64,000 bases of DNA from Planococcus halocryophilus. Its GTDB lineage: Bacteria; Bacillota; Bacilli; Bacillales_A; Planococcaceae. This document shows, piece by piece, positions 1 to 8,353 of the stretch. Location of the stretch: assembly GCF_022489025.1 (NCBI RefSeq), contig NZ_JAKVTG010000004.1, forward strand, positions 186,001-250,000, written 5' to 3'. The notes beneath the pieces are model-generated. The model saw only the letters and a program-made list of their open reading frames with translations, was not told the origin of the DNA and did no database searches. Each line of letters starts with the position of its first letter. Positions within the stretch are counted from its first letter, which is position 1. Position numbers and translations under genes: made by a program.

Positions 1-65
1 CTAAGCGTCAACTTGAAAAGTTTGAAGCAAAAATGGAAAAAGAAAACGATAAGCCGAACCTTTAA
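1..65 (+). CDS. C-terminal tail of an unidentified protein (partial)
   Basis: The frame starting at base 3 is open from the window edge to a TAA at 63-65 and encodes about 20 residues that are highly charged and rich in Lys and Glu, ending in KPNL. A strong intrinsic terminator begins 12 bases later, so this is very probably the end of a real gene whose body lies outside the window. Too little is visible to name it; the composition suits a helical or disordered tail. Confidence 0.55.
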   Translation, partial: KRQLEKFEAKMEKENDKPNL

Positions 66-76
66 ATTCATTCCCT

Positions 77-113
77 AACCCCTTAGGTTTTCATCAACCT
101 AAGGGGTTTTTTT
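77..113 (+). terminator. Rho-independent terminator of the upstream gene
   Basis: A perfect 13-bp stem (77-89 with 96-108) closes a 6-base loop and is followed by a T run to 113. It separates the partial gene at the window edge from the symporter operon. Confidence 0.93.
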
Positions 114-331
114 GTTGTTTGGAAAAAGTACTAGCATATATCGAAGAAGAATATGTAAAGTGAAGCAAAAATGAAATTATATTGAAATATAAAATATTCC
201 CCTATTCTTTTTAATCATATACATAATTTATACACGTACACTATAGGCTGTTATATATTAACGAGGAAGAAAAGGCGTATTCAATGTATAAATGCTCCTG
301 ATATAGTAGTTTAAATAATTAAAAAATTCAG

Positions 332-361
332 TTGACTTGATTTTATGAGAGCGGTTACAAT
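332..361 (+). promoter_or_regulatory. Sigma-A type promoter of the symporter operon
   Basis: TTGACT at 332-337 and TACAAT at 356-361 are separated by 18 bases, each one mismatch from consensus. Transcription would start near 368, leaving about 100 bases of leader. Within the roughly 400 bases between the upstream stop and the first gene, this promoter and the inverted repeat at 412-431 are the only signals I see. Confidence 0.6.
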
Positions 362-411
362 CAAGAGAGTTATTCTTCATATAATAAAAGAAGGGGGATT
401 TTATTTTTTAA

Positions 412-431
412 AACTGAGCGAACGCTCAGTT
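412..431 (+). promoter_or_regulatory. Perfect inverted repeat, probable TetR-family operator
   Basis: AACTGAGCG, two bases, then CGCTCAGTT form a perfect 9-bp dyad. The short near-contiguous palindrome with a TGAGCGnnCGCTCA core has the form of operators used by TetR/AcrR-type repressors. It lies about 50 bases downstream of the predicted promoter, so a bound repressor would block elongation. No TetR gene lies in the window. That a TetR protein binds here is inferred from the shape alone. Confidence 0.55.
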
Positions 432-472
432 GGGGGATGGGAAATTAGAATTTAATTGAAATGGGGGATACG

Positions 473-742
473 ATGAAAGCGTATAAAAAGGAAGTTCAGT
501 TTACAATTTGGATGACAGCCGCCTTTATATTAGTGGGTAACGTGGGATTAATATTCTCAGTGTTTCCTGTAGATGCTATGCTATTCGGTTTTCCGGTCAT
601 GTATATTGTTCCGATTTTAATGGGCTGGTTTGGTGTTTTCATATTAACCATAGTAGCTGGGAAAATTGGAAATCGTATTGATGATGAAATCGATAGTGAA
701 AACGATGCGCTTGGAGTTTCAGGCGAAGTAAAGGATGTGTAG
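473..742 (+). CDS. Small two-helix membrane subunit of a sodium:solute symporter
   Basis: An 89-residue protein with two predicted membrane helices (about residues 10-33 and 42-65) and an acidic C-terminal tail. Its size, topology and place directly before a large SSS-family symporter match the small YhdT/DUF4212-type accessory subunits encoded with such transporters. The ATG at 473 is preferred over 461 because a GGGGG ribosome site at 463-467 sits five bases before it. The symporter start at 743 follows immediately after the stop, implying translational coupling. Family assignment rests on context and general resemblance. Confidence 0.75.
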   Translation: MKAYKKEVQFTIWMTAAFILVGNVGLIFSVFPVDAMLFGFPVMYIVPILMGWFGVFILTIVAGKIGNRIDDEIDSENDALGVSGEVKDV

Positions 743-2395
743 ATGATGGAAGCACAAAACTGGCAATTATCCAATCCAATTCTCGGTTTAGCAGTTGTAG
801 GAGCAACTTTTTTATTATTTTATATCGTTGGATTTGTATCCAATCGGAAAAGTGCATCAGCTAAAGACCTATACATAGGTGGCGGGAACGTTGGAGCTTT
901 TACTAATGGCTTAGCGATGGCATCGACTTACATGAGTTTGGCAACATTTCTTGGGATTACAGCATTAATTCTTAAATTACAGGTGCCATTTATCATGCTA
1001 TGGATTCAATTGATTTTAGCGATTCCATTAATCACTATTATTTATGGGACTAGCCTTCGTCGAATGGGTGCTTTCTCGCCAACTCATTTTATCCGTGATC
1101 GATATGGTGTAACGGCTTCTATTATCGCTGCTCTTTTCATGATATTAGTTTCTGTTATGTATGCTTTAGGACAAATGATTGGAATCGCGATTACATTTGA
1201 AACCTTACTTGGAATTCCTTATTTAACTGGACTTTTTGTTTTTGGGCTACTTATTGTGGGATATATCACAATTGGTGGTATGGCCGGAGCAACAAACAAT
1301 GCTGCGATTCAAATGGTTATTATCGCGTTAATGTTTATCATCCCGCTTGGTGCCATTATGAAAGCAATTGGAGCATCCGGATGGTATTTCCCGCCACTCT
1401 TTTATGCGGACATGGTTCCGGCGATGCTGGACTCGTTGCCAACTTTCTTTGACTATCAATTTTCACCTAAATGGTATTTCTCTATTATTCCAGCTTTAAC
1501 CATTGGAGCTTTAGGATTACCCCACTTAGCGATGCGTGTTTATACTGCATCTAGCTTGAAAAGTGCGCGCTCTGCAATGGTTTGGTTCGCTTTTATCCTT
1601 GGATTAGTTTTCTCAGCAACTTATGCCATGGGCTTTGTAGGCGTTTTTGCCACAACTACTGAAGGTTTAGTGATTTCAGAAGGTGATGCTGATAAGTTAA
1701 CGATTATTTTGAACTTGGTTTATAACCCGGAATGGGTAACGGCACTTGTCATTGCAGGAGCTATTTCAGCAGGACTATCAACATTGAGCGGTAATTTGTT
1801 AGCGATTGGTGCCTTGATTTCACAAGATATTATCGCAACGTTAAAGCCAAATATTCCTCAACGCCTAAGTCTACGTATCGGCTTTATTGCAATTTTTGCG
1901 GGCGGGTTGGTTAGTATTTTGCTAGCAATCGAACCTCCGGCTTTCTTAGTAGTTAGTATTTTGTGGGCATTCGGTTTAGCTGGAGTCACAAATGCTCCGC
2001 TAATTATTGTTGGAGTTTGGTGGAAAGAAGCCAATAAATTTGGAGCTATTGCCGCTTCGATCGTTGGTGGTGCGGTTTACATCATCGTATCGCCATTCGT
2101 TTTTCCAAGTATTGTATTGACTGGGCACGGAGTTACAGATGGGATGGGATTATCAGGTGCAATGCTTGCTGTACCGATCAGTTTCATTTTACTAATTGTC
2201 GTTTCGTATATTACGAACCGTATGCCAGGTTTACAAGGAAAACTGACAAAGCAATCTGATATCGAATTGATTGAACGCATTCACGGGTGGAGAGATATCA
2301 AATCATATCGTTATAACAGTACGGTTGGTGCTGGTGTAACAGTGGTCGTTTCAGCGGCTGTTGCAATATGGGCATTGATGCCTTGGGGAATGTAG
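743..2395 (+). CDS. Sodium:solute symporter (SSS family, acetate-permease-like)
   Basis: A 550-residue, very hydrophobic protein with about 13 predicted membrane segments and the glycine-rich start YIGGGNVGAFTNGLAMAST typical of SSS-family transporters related to ActP and the VC_2705 group. It should couple sodium entry to uptake of a small organic acid across the cytoplasmic membrane. An AAAGGA site at 730-735 supports the ATG at 743. It is second in an operon with its small subunit, a Yip1-like membrane protein and an acyl-CoA ligase, which points to a monocarboxylate that is activated after entry. The exact substrate cannot be read from sequence. Confidence 0.88.
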   Translation: MMEAQNWQLSNPILGLAVVGATFLLFYIVGFVSNRKSASAKDLYIGGGNVGAFTNGLAMASTYMSLATFLGITALILKLQVPFIMLWIQLILAIPLITIIYGTSLRRMGAFSPTHFIRDRYGVTASIIAALFMILVSVMYALGQMIGIAITFETLLGIPYLTGLFVFGLLIVGYITIGGMAGATNNAAIQMVIIALMFIIPLGAIMKAIGASGWYFPPLFYADMVPAMLDSLPTFFDYQFSPKWYFSIIPALTIGALGLPHLAMRVYTASSLKSARSAMVWFAFILGLVFSATYAMGFVGVFATTTEGLVISEGDADKLTIILNLVYNPEWVTALVIAGAISAGLSTLSGNLLAIGALISQDIIATLKPNIPQRLSLRIGFIAIFAGGLVSILLAIEPPAFLVVSILWAFGLAGVTNAPLIIVGVWWKEANKFGAIAASIVGGAVYIIVSPFVFPSIVLTGHGVTDGMGLSGAMLAVPISFILLIVVSYITNRMPGLQGKLTKQSDIELIERIHGWRDIKSYRYNSTVGAGVTVVVSAAVAIWALMPWGM

Positions 2396-2419
2396 AAGAT
2401 GAAAGAGAAGGTGAGTAAA

Positions 2420-2965
2420 ATGGTCGGGAAAATGGTTGCCTTAAATGATTCATCTTTTCGGTCATTTTTAGCATTACCGAAAACACAATGGGTGAGTAAT
2501 CTATTGCTGTTCATCGTTGGTTTGGGCTATGGCGCGATTTCAATCGCGTCAAATGCCTCATACATAGCAAGTTTCGATTCAGCTGTATTGCAAAATTTCT
2601 TTGTACCAGCAATTTTTCTTTTGTTTGGATTGCTCATGGCGTTTATTACGAAAATTGGTCTCGCTTTGCTATTGTGGGCAGGGGCGAAAGCTTTTGGTGG
2701 AAAAGGGCTATTACGGGATATTAACCAATCGGCACCTGTAGCTTTACTACCAGGTCTTCTTGGTGCCCCATATTTAGTCGGAGCTGGGAACGGTCATCCG
2801 CTGGTTTATGTACTACTTGTAATAGGAATTGTTTGGATGTATCTCGTATCCGTTAAAATTATTAAAACAACTCAAAATTTCACATCAGCGAAAGCTTATT
2901 TGGCAGCGTTGGCGGCATTCGCTTTTTTAGCGAGTGTTTACTATTTAATCATACCGCCAGCATGA
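2420..2965 (+). CDS. Yip1-like multi-pass membrane protein
   Basis: About 181 residues with four or five membrane helices and no catalytic motif I recognise. The overall pattern (soluble N-terminus, FLALPKTQW stretch, then evenly spaced helices) resembles small Yip1-domain proteins of Bacillales. An ATG at 2399 lies 3 bases after the symporter stop, but the ATG at 2420 has the better ribosome site (GAAGGTGAG). It sits between the symporter and the ligase gene and is surely cotranscribed, so a role in assembly or regulation of the transporter is possible but unproven. Confidence 0.7.
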   Translation: MVGKMVALNDSSFRSFLALPKTQWVSNLLLFIVGLGYGAISIASNASYIASFDSAVLQNFFVPAIFLLFGLLMAFITKIGLALLLWAGAKAFGGKGLLRDINQSAPVALLPGLLGAPYLVGAGNGHPLVYVLLVIGIVWMYLVSVKIIKTTQNFTSAKAYLAALAAFAFLASVYYLIIPPA

Positions 2966-2990
2966 AGAAAATTAGAATGGGGGCTATCTT

Positions 2991-4568
2991 ATGGAATTCA
3001 AAGATTTAATTGCACCGGAGCAGTACAATATTACTTCGGAATTGGAAGAGTACAAAGAAGACAGTGAGCGATTGGCCATTAGATGGTTAGATAGCGAAGG
3101 CAATCGCGAAGATCTTTCTTATAAAGAGCTCATCGATAAAATGAATCAATACGCTCAAGCTTTGCTAAAGCTGGGGATTGAAAAAGGGGACCGTATGCTA
3201 ATTATTCTTCCGCGTATTCCGGAAGCGTACATTACGTATTTAGCTTGCTTACGTGCGGGAATCGTAGCGATACCATGTTCTGAAATGCTCCGCAAAAAAG
3301 ATTTAGTCTACCGGATGCATCATTCGGAAGCAAAAGGAATTGTGGCACATTATAAAACGACTGCTGAAACCAATTCGATTGATGAAGAACTTGAAGCATT
3401 AAACAATAAACTGATTATCGGCGGCAAAGAAGAAGGCTGGCAATCTTTTGAGGAGCTAGCAGAAAAAGAGTCGCCAAATTTCGATGCTGTCGTCACAAAT
3501 CGTGAAGATATGGCGTTCTTGTCTTATACATCAGGAACAACCGGCAATCCAAAAGGCGTAGTACACGTTCATGGTTGGGGTTATGCCCATGTACGGACAG
3601 CAGCAACAAAATGGCTTGGCGTTAAAAGTGGCGATATGGTTTGGGCAACGGCAGCTCCGGGTTGGCAAAAGTGGATTTGGAGTCCATTCCTATCAACTAT
3701 TACATTAGGTGCTACAGCTTTTGTCTACAACGGACCGTTTGATGCATTAAAATACTTAGATTTACTAAAAACTGAAGAAATCAACGTTCTTTGCTGTACG
3801 CCAACAGAATATCGGATTATGGCAAAAGTAGAGAATCTCGATTCTTACAAATTGCCAGAGTTAAGATCTGCCGTGTCTGCTGGAGAGCCTTTAAACCGAC
3901 AAGTAATCGAAGCGTTCCAACAAGCATTTAATTTAAATGTTCGCGATGGCTATGGACAAACAGAAAACACGTTACTCGTTGGAACTCTGCAAGACATGGA
4001 AGTGAAAGCAGGGTCGATGGGCAAGCCAACACCAGGTAATCCAGTTGATATCATTAATGATGAAGGCAATCCGACAGCGGTAGGTGAAGTAGGAGATATT
4101 GCTGTTCACCGCGATTGTCCGGCTTTATTCCGTGAGTATTACCGTGATTCTGAGCGAACACAAGCTGCTTTCCGTGGTGATTGGTACTTAACGGGAGACC
4201 AAGCATCGCGCGATGAAGATGGCTACTTCTGGTTTGAAGGAAGAAGTGATGACATTATCATCAGCTCAGGTTATACTATTGGACCTTTTGAAGTTGAAGA
4301 TGCATTAATGAAGCATGAAGCAATTCAAGAATGTGCTGTGGTTGCTGCACCTGATGAAATTCGGGGCAATATCGTTAAAGCTTATGTTGTGTTGCGAAAT
4401 GCTCAAGATTTTCCGGATAAAGATGCGTTAGTTAAACAATTACAAGACCATGTGAAAGAAATCACAGCGCCTTATAAGTATCCGCGTGTCATTGAATTTC
4501 TAGAAGAACTGCCAAAAACCGCTTCGGGCAAAATTCGCCGCGTCGAGTTGCGAAAACTAAATGCATAA
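2991..4568 (+). CDS. mbcS: Acyl-CoA synthetase, MbcS/YtcI type (AMP-forming)
   Basis: A full-length 525-residue ANL-superfamily enzyme. The P-loop YTSGTTGNPKG is at 179-189, the hinge region with GDWYLTGD and GRSDDIIISSGY at about 400-430, and the catalytic lysine in KTASGKIRR at 514. It forms an acyl-adenylate and then the CoA thioester. It most resembles the MbcS/YtcI group, which acts on short and branched-chain acids such as 2-methylbutyrate, so it could feed branched-chain fatty acid synthesis. It ends the symporter operon and is followed by a terminator, fitting activation of the imported acid. Exact substrate specificity is uncertain. Confidence 0.88.
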   Translation: MEFKDLIAPEQYNITSELEEYKEDSERLAIRWLDSEGNREDLSYKELIDKMNQYAQALLKLGIEKGDRMLIILPRIPEAYITYLACLRAGIVAIPCSEMLRKKDLVYRMHHSEAKGIVAHYKTTAETNSIDEELEALNNKLIIGGKEEGWQSFEELAEKESPNFDAVVTNREDMAFLSYTSGTTGNPKGVVHVHGWGYAHVRTAATKWLGVKSGDMVWATAAPGWQKWIWSPFLSTITLGATAFVYNGPFDALKYLDLLKTEEINVLCCTPTEYRIMAKVENLDSYKLPELRSAVSAGEPLNRQVIEAFQQAFNLNVRDGYGQTENTLLVGTLQDMEVKAGSMGKPTPGNPVDIINDEGNPTAVGEVGDIAVHRDCPALFREYYRDSERTQAAFRGDWYLTGDQASRDEDGYFWFEGRSDDIIISSGYTIGPFEVEDALMKHEAIQECAVVAAPDEIRGNIVKAYVVLRNAQDFPDKDALVKQLQDHVKEITAPYKYPRVIEFLEELPKTASGKIRRVELRKLNA

Positions 4569-4570
4569 TT

Positions 4571-4610
4571 AAAAAATGCCGGACAGCATCTAGACTGTCC
4601 GGCATTTTTT
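4571..4610. terminator. Bidirectional terminator between mbcS and liaR
   Basis: A 16-bp perfect stem (4571-4586 with 4595-4610) with an A run on one side and a T run on the other serves two convergent genes: the ligase on the plus strand and the response regulator on the minus strand. Confidence 0.93.
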
Positions 4611-4615
4611 TCGTT

Positions 4616-5251
4616 TTATTTAGGAGGGACAATTAGTTTATGCTGAAATGCATAAATTACGGCTTGAGTTCGGTCATGAACTTCGAGTTTCGCGAGAATA
4701 TTGCTGACATGCGTTTTAACCGTTTTGACCGCAATAAACAATTGATCGGAAATTTCTTGATTGGTTAAACCACGTGCGAGTAGCAGTAAAATTTCTATTT
4801 CACGTTCAGTTAACTCATCATGAAGAACTCGTTCATGACGCATTTGTTTCATCATTTTGGTCATTACTTCTGGTTCGAGAACCGGTGTACCGTTCATAGT
4901 TTCTCGAATCGAATCGGCAATCCGTGAAGCTTTTGACGTTTTTAAGATATAACTGACCGCTCCCGCTTGAAGTGCTGGGTATACTTTGTCATCATCGAGA
5001 AAACTTGTGACAATCATAATTTTAGCTTCTGGCCACTGGTCAATGATGGCTTTTGTCGCTTCTGCCCCGTTCATAATGGGCATCACCATATCCATTAAAA
5101 TTAAATCAGGTCTTAAATTTAACGCCATTTGGAAAGCTTCTTGACCGTTTGTAGCTTCTCCTACGACTTCCATATCCTTTTGAGATTGCAAGTAAGCTGA
5201 GACACCTATGCGTACCATTTCATGGTCATCCACTAATAAGATTCGAATCAT
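4616..5251 (-). CDS. liaR: Response regulator LiaR (NarL/LuxR family)
   Basis: A 211-residue two-component regulator. The receiver domain has the acidic pair D8/D9, phosphoacceptor D54 in LILMDMVMP and the conserved Lys of YILKTS near 104; a LuxR-type helix-turn-helix fills about 145-208. The start is the ATG at 5251, where GGAAG lies at the right distance, rather than an upstream ATG at 5269. Its start overlaps the end of the kinase gene by 26 bases, so the two are coupled. With LiaF and LiaS it forms the Lia envelope-stress system, which in Bacillus responds to lipid II-binding antibiotics and induces the PspA-like gene upstream. Confidence 0.92.
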   Translation of the reverse strand: MIRILLVDDHEMVRIGVSAYLQSQKDMEVVGEATNGQEAFQMALNLRPDLILMDMVMPIMNGAEATKAIIDQWPEAKIMIVTSFLDDDKVYPALQAGAVSYILKTSKASRIADSIRETMNGTPVLEPEVMTKMMKQMRHERVLHDELTEREIEILLLLARGLTNQEISDQLFIAVKTVKTHVSNILAKLEVHDRTQAVIYAFQHKLIVPPK

Positions 5252-6272
5252 CAGTTTTCTTCCTTTCAATCGGAACTTTTACTTCTACAATGGTACCTTC
5301 AGAAGGGACAGAAACAATTTTGCTTGTCGCCCCGATTTCGATAGCGCGTTCTTCAATATGCTTTAAGCCGTAAGAAGTCGATTTGGATTGTTCGCTTTCA
5401 AATCCAACGCCGTTGTCTTGTATGCGCAAGATTGCGAAATTATCTCGCTCGACAAACAAAATATGAACTTCAGTGGCTTTCGAATGGCGCAATGTATTTG
5501 ATAAAGTTTCTTGTGCAATACGGAACAAGTGATCTTCCGCCCCTTTTTGTAAAGGCACTTCTTCTAATTTGTGATCAATCGTAAAATACACTTTTTCTTT
5601 CAGTTCACTAACCAATTCAAACAAACCTTGACGCAAACTCTTGTCGTGAAGAGCAGCCGGGCGTAAATGCAAAAGCAACGCACGCATTTCTAGTTGAGCT
5701 TGTTGCACCATTTTTTCTGTTTGCAACAGCCCGGGTTGTGCATCTTCGCTCTCTGTCATAGACGACAACAACATTGAAGCAGCAAAAAGTTGTTGCGAAA
5801 CAGAGTCATGCAATTCTCTTGCCAGTCGTTGTCGTTCCATGATCAAACGCTCTTGAATAATTTGGTCTTGTGTTTCGGCACGTTCGTTAGCAATCCGCGT
5901 TAAACTTTTACGCTGCGTTTCCAGAAGCTTTTGCAGTTTTAAAATAGAACTAGATAAATTCCGTGGCAAAGTTTTCATGTTCGCTGCTTGAACTACGGTG
6001 TTGTCTTCATTACGTAAAAGTGCTTGGAAAATTTCTTCGATTTCTTGTACTTTTGAACGTGATAACGATTCAGTCCACCACGAAATACCAACAGACAAAG
6101 CAAGCATAAGAACCAATAACCAAATGCCAAGCGGCAGTCCCGCGATAAAATCTTGCCATAAAACAGCCCAGCTCTTAAGTGAAGGCAAGCCAAGTAAAGC
6201 AAATAAAATGCTAAAAACAATTAAAGCAAACAGCGTAATAAAGAATAAGCTGCGCGGAAGTATTTGTCTCAT
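5226..6272 (-). CDS. liaS: Sensor histidine kinase LiaS
   Basis: A 348-residue kinase with two membrane helices (about 9-30 and 44-64), a short extracytoplasmic loop, a HAMP-like coiled region, a HisKA_3 box with phosphoacceptor H155 in RELHDSVSQQ, and a C-terminal ATPase domain with DNGVGF and the G-rich GLKHIEER segment. The near absence of an outside sensor domain is typical of intramembrane-sensing kinases of the LiaS/VraS type. Its ATG at 6272 overlaps the liaF stop as ATGA and has GAGGTGA in front, so the longer upstream frame is not used. It phosphorylates LiaR; LiaF is expected to hold it inactive. Confidence 0.92.
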   Translation of the reverse strand: MRQILPRSLFFITLFALIVFSILFALLGLPSLKSWAVLWQDFIAGLPLGIWLLVLMLALSVGISWWTESLSRSKVQEIEEIFQALLRNEDNTVVQAANMKTLPRNLSSSILKLQKLLETQRKSLTRIANERAETQDQIIQERLIMERQRLARELHDSVSQQLFAASMLLSSMTESEDAQPGLLQTEKMVQQAQLEMRALLLHLRPAALHDKSLRQGLFELVSELKEKVYFTIDHKLEEVPLQKGAEDHLFRIAQETLSNTLRHSKATEVHILFVERDNFAILRIQDNGVGFESEQSKSTSYGLKHIEERAIEIGATSKIVSVPSEGTIVEVKVPIERKKTDDSNLISG

Positions 6273-6967
6273 CGGCGAATCACCTCGACATCTCCCATCC
6301 AAGTAGTCACAGAGACGATCAATTCAACTTTACTGCCCTCGTCTAGTGGATAGCCATCTTCTGCATGAAGGGTTCCGTTAATAATGCGTTTTTTGTCCCC
6401 ATTGAAAAAGCGGGATTCACCGAGAAGTGTTGAATAAAAAACACGTACAGGAACTTCATAAGGAACAACAACTTGGATTTTCCCGAAACCTTGACGAATA
6501 GAAATGAGTGATGTTTTTTTAGGCAGTACCGTTTGCGTCGTATCCACTAAAATATCCCCGACAAATCCTTGGACATGTATGTCTTTCCATTCATATGCTT
6601 CTATTGGTGTACTTTGTGTAGATAGCACTTTGTTTTGAATAAGTCCTTTATCAGTTGCTTCGTAAATAGGAGCTGTTTGAAGCCAGTCATTGCCTTTCCA
6701 TAAACGAAGCAACAAATATACGGCCAGGCTAAACACCATCAAGCGTAAACTCCACATCGACAAAATGGAAATCCCGATTAGAAAAGTACCTGCCCAAAAA
6801 TAAGAACGGCGGTATTTTACTTTGTTTTTTAATGCATAGTAGATGGTTCCGATACCAAGAAGAATCAAAAACACACTGCCATTTTCAAAAAAGGCAGCTT
6901 CTACAAAGATTAAAAATAAGGCACTCAAAATAAGAAACGCTTGTTTGTTTGTTGAAAAATGCGGCAT
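6269..6967 (-). CDS. liaF: LiaF, membrane inhibitor of the LiaRS system
   Basis: A 232-residue protein with about four N-terminal membrane helices (residues 8-85) and a C-terminal soluble domain rich in beta strands (about 110-232) including the pattern IRQGFGKIQVVVP found in LiaF/VraT C-terminal domains. LiaF proteins repress LiaRS in the absence of envelope damage. The start has a strong GAAGGAGG site. It is the first gene of the liaF-liaS-liaR unit, 60 bases downstream of the liaH gene and separated from it by a hairpin. Confidence 0.9.
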   Translation of the reverse strand: MPHFSTNKQAFLILSALFLIFVEAAFFENGSVFLILLGIGTIYYALKNKVKYRRSYFWAGTFLIGISILSMWSLRLMVFSLAVYLLLRLWKGNDWLQTAPIYEATDKGLIQNKVLSTQSTPIEAYEWKDIHVQGFVGDILVDTTQTVLPKKTSLISIRQGFGKIQVVVPYEVPVRVFYSTLLGESRFFNGDKKRIINGTLHAEDGYPLDEGSKVELIVSVTTWMGDVEVIRR

Positions 6968-6993
6968 GATTTTGCCTCCTTCTTTGTATCAGA

Positions 6994-7026
6994 AAAAATG
7001 AGGAGAAGAAACCTTCTCCTCATTCT
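6994..7026 (-). terminator. Internal terminator between liaH and liaF
   Basis: Read on the minus strand, a near-perfect hairpin of about 14 bp (arms 7013-7026 and 6994-7008) with a short loop is followed by six T. It would end most transcripts after liaH and let a fraction continue into liaFSR, giving much more stress protein than signalling protein. Confidence 0.85.
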
Positions 7027-7029
7027 AGT

Positions 7030-7668
7030 TTAAACAAGTTCTTTTTGATTTACGCTCTTTTTCTCTAAAGATTCGAGACGGCGTTCCATCGCTGAGCGTT
7101 CATGACGTTCTTCAACTTTCGTACCCAGTGTCGTAATGTACGAAGTCATATCTTCAAAAGAGCCAATGCGTTCTGCAACAAGTTCAGGACTCAGTAGTTT
7201 GTCCATTTGGTAATGTGCTCGAGTAGCGTTTTCTTTGCCCATTAATTGAAGTTGTTTTACTTTCATGTCTTTTACTTTGTGTTTCATTTCTTCGTAGCGA
7301 TGTTCTAAACCTGTTAGTTCCGCGATGTTTTCATCGAGGTTGTTTTGCAAAGTCGTTACACGTGCAGCATAAGTTTGAACTTCCATCGCTGCAAAGTCAG
7401 CAAGATCTTCTTCACCTGATGTTTGTGCCAAGTCGGATTGACTTTGGCGCTTATCGAACATAGCAGAAGCTTCAGCCAATTCTTTTTCTAGTTTATCATT
7501 TAACTGGGCTTGGCGTTCGACCCATTTTCCTGTAGCCGTTGTTTGGTTTTCTGCTTCTGTTATATAGCGATTGAGCAAGGCCAGTGGGTTTTTTTCTTCT
7601 TTTTTTGCGACGATGGCATCCACATCAGTTGTTACTGCAAATTTTAAACGTTCCCATAAAGTTATCAT
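7030..7668 (-). CDS. liaH: PspA/IM30 family envelope-stress protein (LiaH-like)
   Basis: A 212-residue, almost entirely helical protein with long coiled-coil stretches across about 30-150 and an amphipathic N-terminus (MITLWERLKFAVTTDVDAIV), the hallmarks of PspA/Vipp1/LiaH proteins, which assemble into large rings or rods on damaged membranes. Length is close to B. subtilis LiaH. It lies directly downstream of a small membrane protein gene and upstream of liaFSR, so it is the likely main effector of this locus. Confidence 0.92.
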   Translation of the reverse strand: MITLWERLKFAVTTDVDAIVAKKEEKNPLALLNRYITEAENQTTATGKWVERQAQLNDKLEKELAEASAMFDKRQSQSDLAQTSGEEDLADFAAMEVQTYAARVTTLQNNLDENIAELTGLEHRYEEMKHKVKDMKVKQLQLMGKENATRAHYQMDKLLSPELVAERIGSFEDMTSYITTLGTKVEERHERSAMERRLESLEKKSVNQKELV

Positions 7669-7681
7669 GTTTATTACCTCC

Positions 7682-8029
7682 CTATTTAGTTAACTTGTTC
7701 CATTGGTATTCAAAATTTGTAAATGGGTCACTTTCTTTTAAGTTATTAACCGAAACGCTTTGACCGTTCCATTTACGGTAAATCATCCACAGTCCTGCGA
7801 GTGCAGCGAGACCAATCAATGCAGGTACGTTAGAAATGGCAGAAACTGCACCAACAACGCCGACTGCTGCCCAAAATACTTTTGACCAAGTGGATAAGCT
7901 GCGTAAGTAATAATGCACACCTACGTAGACGACGACAGCAGATATTCCTAATGCGAATAAAGCACCGACATTGGAAACTGCGACGATTCCGGCAATAATG
8001 CCGAGTGTTACTAACCAAAATTTGTTCAT
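7682..8029 (-). CDS. Small membrane protein at the LiaI position (Lmo0954-like)
   Basis: A 115-residue protein with about four tightly packed membrane segments rich in Gly, Ala and Val (residues 4-40 and 48-85) and a polar C-terminal tail. Two halves look related (GIIAGIVAVSNVGALFALG versus GVVGAVSAISNVPALIGLA), suggesting an internal duplication. The reading frame stays open upstream, but the ATG at 8029 has an AAGAGGAGG site and starts a hydrophobic helix, so it is chosen. It takes the place of LiaI, the membrane anchor for LiaH, and resembles a Listeria Lmo0954-type family more than LiaI itself. Confidence 0.8.
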   Translation of the reverse strand: MNKFWLVTLGIIAGIVAVSNVGALFALGISAVVVYVGVHYYLRSLSTWSKVFWAAVGVVGAVSAISNVPALIGLAALAGLWMIYRKWNGQSVSVNNLKESDPFTNFEYQWNKLTK

Positions 8030-8353
8030 GGTGTTTGCCTCCTCTTTAATTTGTAAGTTAATCATACTAAGAGAATGGTTTTTCCAATACGGTCTCTGAC
8101 TGCATCTTTCACTAGGTCTTGAGGCGTAGAAGAGTCTAGGCGTTAGTCGTGCCGGAGGCTTGGGACAGGGGTGGGAAATGAATGTTCGGTTGAATCGGGT
8201 AGGTGAGAAAGTTGAACCTGGACACTTATAGAGTGAAAAAGAGTTCAATTGCGAAGGTTGTGAACTGAAATGCTATACTATTTTTTGTGATATGGAAAAA
8301 ATGTTCCTTTCATATTAAAAGCGGACACTTTAGGAAAAGGAAGAGGCGTGTAT
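8030..8353 (-). promoter_or_regulatory. Control region of the lia locus; no gene
   Basis: This 324-base gap separates the divergent lia locus and metallophosphoesterase gene. On the minus strand TATGAT (8061-8066) is preceded by TTGGAA (8082-8087) at a short 15-base spacing, as expected for an activator-dependent promoter. Further upstream, about 8130-8165, is a GC-rich stretch with an ACGACT core that could be the LiaR site, but I cannot confirm it. An open frame crossing much of this gap has no ribosome site or protein-like composition. Confidence 0.4.

Noticed and set aside
8030..8248. Upstream extension of the small lia membrane protein to 188 residues
   Set aside because: The extension lacks a ribosome site and has a Pro/Arg/Ser-rich non-membrane composition; the ATG at 8029 has an excellent site.
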